DNA of 64,000 nucleotides, from NCBI RefSeq assembly GCF_041333735.1, contig NZ_JBGKFB010000001.1:1374501-1438500 (forward strand), written 5' to 3'. This document shows, piece after piece, positions 46,101 through 53,661 of the stretch. The stretch is from Veillonella sp. GTDB taxonomy: Bacteria; Bacillota; Negativicutes; Veillonellales; Veillonellaceae. Within the stretch, counting starts at the first letter, position 1, and every line of letters begins with the position of its first letter. Both the position numbers and the translations under genes were made by a program. Below the pieces are notes generated by a model that was not told the DNA's origin, did not search any database, and saw only the letters and a program-made list of their open reading frames with translations.

Positions 46101-46362
46101 GGTAGTTAACAAAATTTCTGAAGGTGATGACAACTGTGCTGACCACATTCGCCAAGATAAAGTCGATCTTGTACTTAACACATTGACTGCAGGTAAACGC
46201 CCAGAACGTGAAGGCTTCCAATTGCGTCGTCTCGCTGTAGAAATGGGTACACCATGCTTAACAAGCCTTGATACAGCTCGTGAAGTATTGCGCGTTGTAG
46301 CTAATCGTAAAGATGATGCTAACTACAATGTAGAAGCATTACAAGATTTTGAATTGGAGTAA
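43162..46362 (+). CDS. carB: Carbamoyl-phosphate synthase large subunit
   Basis: 1066 residues, full length. Two homologous ATP-grasp halves (about 1-400 and 550-935; compare GSGPIIIGQAAEFDYAGTQ with GSGPIRIGQGVEFDYCSVH), an oligomerisation domain between, and a C-terminal MGS-like allosteric domain (about 935-1066, GYHIEATGGTGKYFKEHGV). Makes carbamoyl phosphate from bicarbonate, ammonia and two ATP, for pyrimidine and arginine synthesis. Starts 1 nt after carA. Confidence 0.97.
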   Translation: MTTEAKKVLVIGSGPIIIGQAAEFDYAGTQACRSLREEGYKVVLVNSNPATIMTDTDIADRVYVEPISLEFVTEVIKKERPWGLLATLGGQVGLNMAVQLSEAGVLEEYGVKLLGTTLEAIKQAEDRELFKEAMKEINQPVPESDIFNDLEEAVAFANRIGYPIIIRPAYTLGGTGGGIAHNEDEMYEITRRGLKLSPIHQILAERSVAGWKEIEYEVMRDSADNCIIVCNMENIDPVGVHTGDSIVVAPSQTLNDIQYQMLRTASVEIIRYLKIEGGCNVQYALNPNSNEYIVIEVNPRVSRSSALASKATGYPIAKVAAKIAVGMTLDQITNAVTGETKACFEPTLDYVVTKFPRWPFEKFNLADRTLGTQMKATGEVMAIDRSLEGSLLKAIRSLEIGLDHIELKKISHESMEQLIERLHLVDDERIYVVAEALRKGISVEKIHYITKIDTFFIEKIKNIVNVEKALAEHGLTEEVLRKAKRYSFTDSVIARYANTTVDEVRAKRKEWNILPTYKYVDTCAAEFESKTPYYYSAYAQEDEVKPLGEKSVVVLGSGPIRIGQGVEFDYCSVHSSWALRKAGYQSIMINNNPETVSTDFDISDSLYFEPLTVDDVMEIIDKEKPAGVIAQFGGQTAINLAGPLAKRGVKILGTSVDSIDMAEDRERFDELLAKLGIPRPVGALVTSDEEAQAAAKNLKYPLIVRPSYVLGGRAMEIVYNDKELDVYMKEAVVASKEHPVLIDRYMVGMEVEVDAISDGTDVCIPGIMEQIERAGVHSGDSMAVYPAQHLSQELIDQIVDYTRRIAVGLNVKGVLNIQYIVADGELNVIEVNPRSSRTVPFISKVTGINMVECATRIALGESLKDLGLPLGLVPNKPYVAVKAPVFSFSKMGLVEIALGPEMKSTGEVMGIGRTYSEALFKAINGANMRIPEDGTILMTVADRDKEEASQLAKGFIELGYHIEATGGTGKYFKEHGVDCKVVNKISEGDDNCADHIRQDKVDLVLNTLTAGKRPEREGFQLRRLAVEMGTPCLTSLDTAREVLRVVANRKDDANYNVEALQDFELE

Positions 46363-46366
46363 AACC

Positions 46367-47134
46367 ATGAGTGGCTATGTAGAACAGGGCGAAGTCGTTC
46401 GCAATGAGCAAATAGGCTCTGATGTGTGGATTATGGATATTCACGCACCAAAACAAGCAGCAGAAGTAAAGGTAGGACAGTTTTGTAATGTTCGCGTAGC
46501 GGACTCTACGGCGCCGTTATTGCGTCGCCCTATTAGCTATGCTGGATTCGATGCACAAAAGGGTATTATTACCCTTTTGTATCGCGTCGTAGGTAAGGGG
46601 ACTGAAATTATGACACGTCTCGTACCTGGCGATACACTAGATTGTTTAGGACCTTTAGGTGAACCATTTGTAACATCTAAGAATATGCTTCTCGTTGGCG
46701 GTGGCGTTGGCATTGCACCAATGCTATGTATCGCATCCCATTTGAAAGAAGGGGAAGAGGCACAAGTTATTCTTGGTTTTAGAAATGAAAGCGAAACCTT
46801 CTGGGCAGATCTATTCAAAGATACGCCTGTTAAAGTGCACATCACAACTGATGATGGTAGCGTAGGTACGAAAGGGTTCCCTACAGCAATCATGCCTGAG
46901 CTGATTAATGCTAATACTTTCACATCTGTTATGACTTGCGGTCCTACACCGATGATGAAAGGTGTGGCACAAGTAGCGAAAGAGCTCAACGTACCTTGCC
47001 AAGTATCTCTTGAAGAACGTATGGGCTGTGGCACTGGTGGTTGTTTAGGTTGTGCTTGTGATGGTGCAGGTGGCAAACGTTACAAAGTTTGTAAAGATGG
47101 TCCTGTATTCCCAGCTGAGGAGGTGTTCTTTTAA
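46367..47134 (+). CDS. pyrK: Dihydroorotate dehydrogenase electron-transfer subunit
   Basis: FAD/[2Fe-2S] subunit of class 1B dihydroorotate dehydrogenase, passing electrons from PyrD to NAD. 255 residues from ATG 46367 (behind TTGGAGT); the frame opens at 46349 inside carB. FAD motif RRPISYA, NAD-side GGGVGIAPM, and the iron-sulfur cysteines in RMGCGTGGCLGCACDG plus YKVCKDGP. Stop overlaps the pyrD start by 1 nt. Confidence 0.95.
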   Translation: MSGYVEQGEVVRNEQIGSDVWIMDIHAPKQAAEVKVGQFCNVRVADSTAPLLRRPISYAGFDAQKGIITLLYRVVGKGTEIMTRLVPGDTLDCLGPLGEPFVTSKNMLLVGGGVGIAPMLCIASHLKEGEEAQVILGFRNESETFWADLFKDTPVKVHITTDDGSVGTKGFPTAIMPELINANTFTSVMTCGPTPMMKGVAQVAKELNVPCQVSLEERMGCGTGGCLGCACDGAGGKRYKVCKDGPVFPAEEVFF

Positions 47135-48087
47135 TGAGTGAACGCGATTTAAATAACACCGTTACGCCTAATCCAAAGCTTGCCGTTGATTACTGCGGTA
47201 TTAAGATGAAAAATCCTATTATTGCTGCATCTGGCACCTTTGGTAATGGTCCTGAGTATGCTGGTTATTTAGACCTTAGTAATGAGGTAGGTGCTATTTC
47301 CGTAAAAGGTTTAACACCTAAAGGTCGTCATGGCAATCCAGGAACTCGTATCGCAGAAACACCGTCTGGTGTCTTAAACTGTATTGGCCTTGAAAATCCT
47401 GGGGCAGAACATTTTGTAACAGATATTTTGCCAGACCTCAAGAAATACGATGTACCATTGTTAGCGAATATGTCTGCTGGCACGGTAGAGGAATTTGCAT
47501 GGATGGCAGAAACTCTATCTGTAGATGGTATTGCGGGCCTCGAGGTTAATGTATCTTGTCCAAATGTTGCTTGTGAAGGCATGGCGTTTGGTGTAGATCC
47601 TAAGGTAGTAGAACAAGTAACTAAAGCTGTTCGTAAGGTAACAGATAAGCCTGTTATTGTAAAACTTTCACCGAATGTAACTGACATTGTGGAAATCGCA
47701 AAGGCTGTAGAAGCTGGTGGCGGTGATGGGGTAAGTCTCATCAATACAATTCTTGGTATGGCCATAGATATCCATCGTCGTAAACCTGTTTTGGGTAATA
47801 TTTATGGTGGTTTATCTGGGCCAGCTGTGAAACCGGTAGCACTTCGCATGGTGCACCAAGTGTATAAAGGGGTTAATATTCCTATTATGGGCCTTGGTGG
47901 CATTATGACAGGTACTGATGCTATTGAATTTATGATGGCTGGTGCTCAAGCAGTTCAAGTTGGGGTTGCTACGATGGTAGATCCAACAGCTATTTCTCGT
48001 ATTGCTCGAGAAATGGGCGATTATGTGGAACAATATAATCTTAACAGCATTACTGATATAGTAGGTGCTGTACATCAAGAGAAATAA
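47134..48087 (+). CDS. pyrD: Dihydroorotate dehydrogenase, class 1B catalytic subunit
   Basis: FMN TIM-barrel enzyme, 317 residues. The catalytic Cys of class 1B is in EVNVSCPNV; KLSPNVTDIVEIA, NTILGMAID and GLGGIMTGTDAIEFMMAGA bind FMN and substrate. With pyrK it uses NAD. Last gene of the operon: pyrE and pyrF, needed to finish UMP, are not here. Confidence 0.96.
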   Translation: MSERDLNNTVTPNPKLAVDYCGIKMKNPIIAASGTFGNGPEYAGYLDLSNEVGAISVKGLTPKGRHGNPGTRIAETPSGVLNCIGLENPGAEHFVTDILPDLKKYDVPLLANMSAGTVEEFAWMAETLSVDGIAGLEVNVSCPNVACEGMAFGVDPKVVEQVTKAVRKVTDKPVIVKLSPNVTDIVEIAKAVEAGGGDGVSLINTILGMAIDIHRRKPVLGNIYGGLSGPAVKPVALRMVHQVYKGVNIPIMGLGGIMTGTDAIEFMMAGAQAVQVGVATMVDPTAISRIAREMGDYVEQYNLNSITDIVGAVHQEK

Positions 48088-48164
48088 TAGTTTATATTTG
48101 ATAGACCTTTAATACTATATGTTTATATTTATAGACTAGATGGTTTACAACATATAAAGATAAA

Positions 48165-48197
48165 AAGACCTAGTACATTATGTACTAGGTCTTCTTT
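48165..48197. terminator. Terminator between pyrD and the LysR gene (possibly bidirectional)
   Basis: AAGACCTAGTACA pairs with TGTACTAGGTCTT around a TTA loop; A-run on the left, TTTT after on the right. It serves pyrD on the plus strand and could also end the converging lysR transcript. Confidence 0.85.
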
Positions 48198-48304
48198 TAT
48201 GTATTGTATTAATGTTCATAACTGTACAAAATCTTATACGATAAGTTATAAATACAATATCATAAGTTATAAATCCCATATCATATGAATTTCTATCACA
48301 TGGT

Positions 48305-49195
48305 TTAAACATATGCTTTGTAGAAATCAATAAATTGCTGTGCTACAGGGGATAAAGCATGGCCTTTAAGCGTAATAAATGCTTTTTTAAAATCGCCTGA
48401 GAATTCTGGCAACTTGATACGGGCCATTTTACGATGGTTAATGAGCTCTTTTGCATCCATAGGAACTAAAGACACAGTTCTCCCAGAGGATGCCCATTCG
48501 ATGGCAGAGCTCTTAGTTGTAGTGATGGCAACAGCATTCAGTTGATCCATGTCAGTTAAGCTAGACTGCATAATCATTCGCACAGATCCACCAGAGAGGG
48601 ATAAAGGACACTTTTTGATATCATCCCATGTGATGGTATCATGTTCACGATCTATCCAGAATACATCACGGCGGAAAATAGCGTATAAATGTTCCTCTTG
48701 AGTAAGAAGGATATCAAATTTATCAGTGTCTACCATTTGAATGTTTGCAATTCCCAGCTCTGCATTACCATTAATAAGTTGATTGACCACATTAGTCATT
48801 AGTCCTTCGTAGATTTCGAAGTGAACTGATGGGTATTTCATGGAAAAGGCTGGTAAGTATTGTTGTACGATTGGTGTGGAGCGCGATGCAGACGTAGCGA
48901 TTCGCAATGTACCTTCAATACGTGAGTTCAACTGTTGTACTGCATTATATGTAGATTCTTCAATGGAGCATAGTTGTTGGGCTTTTTCATAGAAAATTTT
49001 ACCAGCATCAGTCAGTTGTAAGTTTGATCCTCGTTGGCCGCGCTTGATATTGATGAGTTGAGCTCCAAATTCAGCTTCTAAATACTTTAATTGTTTACTT
49101 AAAGCTGGTTGTGTAATATGAAGAATCTCTGCGGCCTGCGTCATATTGCCCGTTTGAACGAGGGTAATAAAATTGTGGTAGTAAGATGTATCCAT
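48305..49195 (-). CDS. LysR-family transcriptional regulator
   Basis: 296 residues. N-terminal winged helix-turn-helix (about 1-62; TGNMTQAAEILHITQPALSK) and a C-terminal periplasmic-binding-like effector domain (about 90-290). It is transcribed toward the pyr operon terminator. It diverges from a small basic protein gene, which is not a typical LysR target. Target and effector unknown. Ribosome site AGGGAG upstream of the ATG. Confidence 0.9.
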   Translation of the reverse strand: MDTSYYHNFITLVQTGNMTQAAEILHITQPALSKQLKYLEAEFGAQLINIKRGQRGSNLQLTDAGKIFYEKAQQLCSIEESTYNAVQQLNSRIEGTLRIATSASRSTPIVQQYLPAFSMKYPSVHFEIYEGLMTNVVNQLINGNAELGIANIQMVDTDKFDILLTQEEHLYAIFRRDVFWIDREHDTITWDDIKKCPLSLSGGSVRMIMQSSLTDMDQLNAVAITTTKSSAIEWASSGRTVSLVPMDAKELINHRKMARIKLPEFSGDFKKAFITLKGHALSPVAQQFIDFYKAYV

Positions 49196-49391
49196 AGAAT
49201 CTCCCTATTATACACAAAATAAGATAAATAAAAATTATAACGAACTAAGTAACAGTAATTTCACTTTTGATAAAATAGCGTATATACTATATTCATCAAG
49301 GAAAGAGAAAGAATAATGTGTTTAAAATAAACTTTCTATCCTTATCACAATTTTTAATATAATAACAGTGATTGAGAAAGTAGGTACTATC

Positions 49392-49580
49392 ATGGGCGTA
49401 GTAAAAAGAACATTAAGTAAAGCAATTCGTAACTGGGAAGCACGTAGATTAATGACTGCACATAATGCAGGTGTTAGTCGTAAAAAACAAATTGAACGCG
49501 TATGGCCTCATCCATTAACTACAGAAAAACGTCATGAACTTGCTCAAGGCGTAAGTGGCTTAGTTCATAGCGAAAACTAA
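49392..49580 (+). CDS. Small basic protein of unknown function (62 residues)
   Basis: Not recognised. From ATG 49392 it encodes 62 residues, rich in Arg/Lys (about one fifth), with one predicted helix (VKRTLSKAIRNWEARRLM) and no membrane segment. The frame also opens with GTG 49368, but that has no ribosome site; ATG 49392 has a weak AGTAGG. Lies alone between divergent lysR and converging yigZ. Coding reality is moderately supported by position and Veillonella-like codon use. Confidence 0.55.
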   Translation: MGVVKRTLSKAIRNWEARRLMTAHNAGVSRKKQIERVWPHPLTTEKRHELAQGVSGLVHSEN

Positions 49581-49603
49581 TTACTATGTGTGTATCAGTT
49601 AGA

Positions 49604-50257
49604 TTATTGTTCTAGCGGTAGCACCACTTCAATAGAATCTAATATAGTACAAGTAGCAGCTCCATGACTCATGTCTTGGAGCTCTTTTTGTATACGCTCT
49701 ACATCAGCTGGTGGTACTAAGATGGTTATATCTACATGCTCGCCAAAGTTTGCTTCATAATGTAATTTTTGATCTTGCACGTATCTTTCAATGGCTCCAT
49801 ATAAGGAATAGTCGATGGTAGCCTGCAACTGAGTTCGTGTTGTGTGTAGTTCTTTAGGGGCAAGACGTAAGGTTTCCGCAACAGAGTGTGAATATGCACG
49901 AATCAAACCACCTGCACCTAATTTGATACCTCCAAAATAGCGCGTTACTACGACTGCTACATTGGTAATACCAGTTTTTTTGAGTACTTCTAACATAGGT
50001 TTGCCTGCCGTACCAGATGGTTCACCATTGTCAGAAGAGCGCTGTTGCTCTTGCTTTGGTCCTAATGCAAAGGCTGTACAATTATGACGGGCATCCCAAA
50101 ATTCTTTGTTGATGCGGTTAATAAAAGCCTGCGCATCCTCTTCTGTAGAACAAGGGTATACAGTTGTGATAAAACGCGATTTCTCCACAACATATTCATG
50201 GCGAAATTCCTTCGCTACCGAAGTGAATTCTACAATAGGGCTTATTGATTCACACAT
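49604..50257 (-). CDS. YigZ/IMPACT-family protein
   Basis: 217 residues. The N-terminal UPF0029/IMPACT domain (about 10-130) includes KSRFITTVYPC, DARHNCTAFALG, SSDNGEPSGTAGKPML and VTRYFGGIKLGAGGLIRAYS; a C-terminal DUF1949 domain follows. The family is linked to translation regulation in eukaryotes, and to an unclear role in bacteria. AGGAGG ribosome site on the minus strand at about 50265. Confidence 0.92.
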   Translation of the reverse strand: MCESISPIVEFTSVAKEFRHEYVVEKSRFITTVYPCSTEEDAQAFINRINKEFWDARHNCTAFALGPKQEQQRSSDNGEPSGTAGKPMLEVLKKTGITNVAVVVTRYFGGIKLGAGGLIRAYSHSVAETLRLAPKELHTTRTQLQATIDYSLYGAIERYVQDQKLHYEANFGEHVDITILVPPADVERIQKELQDMSHGAATCTILDSIEVVLPLEQ

Positions 50258-50596
50258 AGATTCACCTCCTTTGGAATCAAAGTTTATGTTTATTCATCAT
50301 CACTTTATTATAATCTATTTTTTTATACTATGTATAGGTGTATAGGTGGCAGGAGATTAATTCCCTTAGAAAAAGGAAATAACCCTCTAGATTTGGTAGG
50401 ATATTGACGTAATGAGAATTTATGTTATTATGGAAGAGAGTCGCATGAATGAATACTCATGTAAAGGTGTTCATATAATAAACTATACGTGTTTATAAAT
50501 ACTCTATTACCGATGTATGATATGTCTACTATGAGTTTCTGACTTATATAGATATATAGGACATATATTTTTGAAATTCTAGTAGAAAGAAGTGAT
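50258..50596 (+). other. Intergenic region upstream of copper ATPase gene
   Basis: AT-rich; contains the divergent start region of the yigZ-like gene and a promoter candidate at 50404. No CopY/CsoR-type operator could be recognised with confidence. The 160 nt between that promoter and the ATG have no clear terminator. Confidence 0.4.
50404..50431 (+). promoter_or_regulatory. Candidate promoter for copA-like gene
   Basis: TTGACG, 16-nt spacer, TATTAT. A transcript would have a leader of about 160 nt. Confidence 0.5.
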
Positions 50597-52774
50597 ATGA
50601 TGAGTAAGAAGAAACAAGAGTTTGATATTACAGGTATGCACTGTGCTGCTTGTGTAAAGCGTGTTGAAAATGTTGTTTCTAAGATCGATGGTGTAGAATC
50701 TGTAAAGGTTAATCTACTCACTCGTAAAGGCAGCGTTGACTACAAAGACGGTTCTAATGTAGAATCACAACAAGTTATTGATGCCATTACAAATATTGGT
50801 TTCGGTGCTAAAGAGGCAGATGAAACGAAGCAAGAAATAGAAAAGGTTAATTTAAAACCTCATATTACGCGTCTTATCATTGCTGCTTGTATGGCCGTAC
50901 CGATGATGATTAACATGACATTACATCGTTTTGGCATTCAAGCCTTGCCAGTATGGGTAGAGTTCATTCTTGCTACCATTGCTCAGTTCGGCCCTGGCCT
51001 TATGTTCTATAAGAGTGCGTGGAGTGCGGTAAAGAATGGCGCCCTTACCATGGATGTTCTCGTTGTAATGGGTACGACTGTTGCTTATCTATTCAGTATT
51101 TATAATTGGCAGTTCCATCCAGAACTTGGGCCTCATGGCATTTACTTTGAAACCTCAGCTTGGCTCATTACATTCATTCTTCTTGGCAAACTTTTAGAAG
51201 AAATTGCCAAGGGGCGTACCTCTGAAGCACTTCAAAAATTGATTGCCTTGCAACCAGCAACAGCTCATGTATTGCGTGACGGTGAGTTCGTAGATATTCC
51301 TACATCTAAGGTTGTAGCAGGTGATATTTTACAAGTTCGTGCAGGCGAAAAAATTCCAGTAGATGGTACTATTACTGAAGGCTATTCTACTGTAGATGAA
51401 GCTATGCTTACCGGTGAAAGTTTGCCTGTAGAAAAACAAGTGGGATCTGATGTTATCGGTGCGACTATTAACTTGAGCGGTGCTTTCACAATGGAAGCAA
51501 AACGTATCGGCTCTGATACAATGCTCTCTCAAATCATCAAGGTCGTAGAGGAAGCGCAAACCTCTAAAGCAAGCATTCAACGTATTGCAGATATTGTTGC
51601 TCAATATTTTGTGCCTGCCGTTATTGGCCTTGCTGTTTTGACCGGCCTCGTATGGTACTTCATTATGGGCGACTCTATTAATGTAGCTCTCATTAATGCT
51701 ACAGCAGTGCTTGTTATCGCTTGTCCTTGTGCACTTGGTCTCGCTACACCAACATCTATTATGGTAGGCTCTGGCTTAGGTGCGGAGCATGGTGTTCTCA
51801 TCAAGAGTGCAGAATATCTTGAAAAAGCTGGTAAACTCGATGCCATCGTTATGGATAAAACTGGCACTCTTACACAAGGTGTTCTCGATGTAACGGCTTT
51901 CAAAAATTATAATGGTGATGAAAGTATAAATATGTCCCTAATGATGGCCCTTGAAAGTGGTACATCGCATCCAATTGCAAAGGCCATGGTTTATTATGGC
52001 GAAGATCATGGTTATAAAGGTAAAGCTGTAGAACTTGAAAGCTTTGGTGATGTACCTGGTAAAGGTTTGCAAGGCGCTTATCAAGGCGTGTCGGTACAAC
52101 TTGGTCATAGTCGCTGGATGTCTGAATTAGGTTATGATTTAAGTGCCGTCCAAGATGATATTTTACACTATGAAGAACAAGGTGCATCTGTATCTGTTCT
52201 CGCTGTAGATGGCATTATCAGTGCCTTATGGGCTGTAGAAGATGAATTACGTCCAGAAACCATTGATGTTGTCAAAGAATTACATGCTCAAGGTATTGAT
52301 GTATGGATGCTCACAGGTGATAATCGTCGTACTGCTCAATATATTGCAAAACAAGCGGGTATTACTCATGTAATTGCTGAAGTATTACCTCAAGATAAGG
52401 CTAGCAAGGTAATAGAGTTGCAAGATAAAGGCCTTGTAGTTGGTATGGTTGGTGACGGTATCAACGATGCGCCAGCTCTCGTAACTGCAGATATTGGTTT
52501 TGCTATCGGTAGTGGTACTGATATTGCTGTAGAAGCAGCAGATATTGTTCTTGTAAGAAATGACTTGCATACATTAGTACAAGCTGTACGCCTCAGTTGT
52601 AAGACAATGACAAATATTAAACAAAATCTATTCTGGGCATTGATCTTTAACTGCATTGGTATTCCATTGGCTGCTATCGGTGCATTAAATCCTATGATTG
52701 CAGGCACAGCAATGGCATTTAGCTCTGTAACCGTTGTGGGTAACTCTCTTCGTTTGAAACGAGCTAAGATTTAA
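50597..52774 (+). CDS. copA: P1B-type copper-transporting ATPase (CopA-like)
   Basis: 725 residues. One N-terminal heavy-metal-binding domain (GMHCAACVKR, Cys16 and Cys19), eight membrane helices, TGES, the membrane metal site CPC (Cys376, Cys378), the phosphorylation motif DKTGTLTQG (Asp420), SGTSHPIAKA (the P1B His-Pro) and GDGINDAPALV. These are features of Cu(I) exporters. CopA proteins in Gram-positive bacteria often have two N-terminal metal domains; here there is one. No copZ or copY is adjacent. Initiator is one of two adjacent ATGs. Confidence 0.93.
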   Translation: MMSKKKQEFDITGMHCAACVKRVENVVSKIDGVESVKVNLLTRKGSVDYKDGSNVESQQVIDAITNIGFGAKEADETKQEIEKVNLKPHITRLIIAACMAVPMMINMTLHRFGIQALPVWVEFILATIAQFGPGLMFYKSAWSAVKNGALTMDVLVVMGTTVAYLFSIYNWQFHPELGPHGIYFETSAWLITFILLGKLLEEIAKGRTSEALQKLIALQPATAHVLRDGEFVDIPTSKVVAGDILQVRAGEKIPVDGTITEGYSTVDEAMLTGESLPVEKQVGSDVIGATINLSGAFTMEAKRIGSDTMLSQIIKVVEEAQTSKASIQRIADIVAQYFVPAVIGLAVLTGLVWYFIMGDSINVALINATAVLVIACPCALGLATPTSIMVGSGLGAEHGVLIKSAEYLEKAGKLDAIVMDKTGTLTQGVLDVTAFKNYNGDESINMSLMMALESGTSHPIAKAMVYYGEDHGYKGKAVELESFGDVPGKGLQGAYQGVSVQLGHSRWMSELGYDLSAVQDDILHYEEQGASVSVLAVDGIISALWAVEDELRPETIDVVKELHAQGIDVWMLTGDNRRTAQYIAKQAGITHVIAEVLPQDKASKVIELQDKGLVVGMVGDGINDAPALVTADIGFAIGSGTDIAVEAADIVLVRNDLHTLVQAVRLSCKTMTNIKQNLFWALIFNCIGIPLAAIGALNPMIAGTAMAFSSVTVVGNSLRLKRAKI

Positions 52775-52827
52775 TTTAATTTGTATCTTATAACATATAA
52801 TATTTGATAGAGTTGATTAAAGTTTAT

Positions 52828-52860
52828 AAAGCACCTATACCATGGTATAGGTGCTTTATT
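52828..52860 (+). terminator. Intrinsic terminator after copA
   Basis: A perfect 30-bp palindrome centred on CATG (AAAGCACCTATACC / GGTATAGGTGCTTT), followed by ATTTT. Confidence 0.9.
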
Positions 52861-52965
52861 TTAAATCTGACTATATATTTAAATCCTATGAAATTAGTGT
52901 TTTTAGACAGAGTGAGATTTGTTATACTAAATATAGTTATTCAGCTAAAAGAGAGGAGCTAGATT

Positions 52966-53493
52966 ATGAAATTAAAGACGCGCGATATTGTATATATCGG
53001 ATTTATTGCTGCCTTATGTGCAGTAGCAACAACAATTCGCATCGAAATACCGGGTGGTGCAATGGTTCACTTAGGATCTGCTGCATTATTTACATCATCC
53101 ATTCTTTTTGGCGGTTTATATGGTGGTTTAGGTGCGGCTATTGGTTCCGCATTATTTGATCTCTTTGGTGGACATACGCAATACATTGTATTCTCTTTCT
53201 TTATTAAAGGTATTGCGGGTCTTATTGTAGGTGGTATGACAGCAGGTTACTTGCCACCATCCATTACAAAGCCCACAGCATCCTTTACACGTATTTTGAT
53301 TGCTCTTATTATTGGTACAATTTGGACTGCATTTGGTTATTTCCTTGCATGGTGGTTTGTTCTTGAAAGTGCAGCCGTAGCAGCTAGCAAAATTCAATAC
53401 TCCTTGATTACAAGTGCTGCAGGTATTGTGGTGGCTATTATATTGACACCTAAATTGCAATCTGTAGTTCGTAGATTATTTACAAAGAACTAA
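52966..53493 (+). CDS. ECF transporter S component (substrate unknown)
   Basis: 175 residues, very hydrophobic, five to six membrane helices. It has the S-component pattern: IVYIGFIAALCAVATTI (helix 1), GGLYGGLGAAIGSALFDLFG and FFIKGIAGLIVGG. S components capture a vitamin or similar small molecule for a shared energising ATPase module, which is not in this window. No riboswitch is recognisable in the short upstream region (promoter-like TATACT at 52923). Ribosome site GAGAGGAG. The substrate cannot be deduced. Confidence 0.82.
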   Translation: MKLKTRDIVYIGFIAALCAVATTIRIEIPGGAMVHLGSAALFTSSILFGGLYGGLGAAIGSALFDLFGGHTQYIVFSFFIKGIAGLIVGGMTAGYLPPSITKPTASFTRILIALIIGTIWTAFGYFLAWWFVLESAAVAASKIQYSLITSAAGIVVAIILTPKLQSVVRRLFTKN

Positions 53494-53574
53494 CTATAGT
53501 AACTAATGATAAATTACTAAAAACTATATATTGCTAACTAATAACTAGTAATCTAAAATTGATCATTAGGCATA

Positions 53575-53630
53575 AATAAAAGAGTCACCCTTAACTTATG
53601 TATTCAAGTTAAGGGTGACTCTTTTATTTA
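53575..53630. terminator. Bidirectional terminator between converging genes
   Basis: AAATAAAAGAGTCACCCTTAACTT pairs with its exact complement after an 8-nt loop; A-run on one side and T-run on the other, so it serves both the S-component gene and the minus-strand reductase gene. Confidence 0.93.
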
Positions 53631-53661
53631 TTATATTAGATTATGTAGTTACTATTCTTAC

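Noticed and set aside
45091..46221. Minus-strand frames of 157 and 174 residues within carB
   Set aside because: They are antisense to strongly conserved CarB coding sequence and rich in Cys, Tyr, Phe and His, as expected of shadow frames.
50258..50596. CopY-type operator before copA
   Set aside because: No good TACANNTGTA dyad was found; only loose TATATA-type symmetry, common in this AT-rich DNA.
52861..52965. Vitamin riboswitch upstream of the ECF S component
   Set aside because: The space between the copA terminator and the gene is about 100 nt, AT-rich and without FMN, TPP, cobalamin or preQ1 signature sequences.
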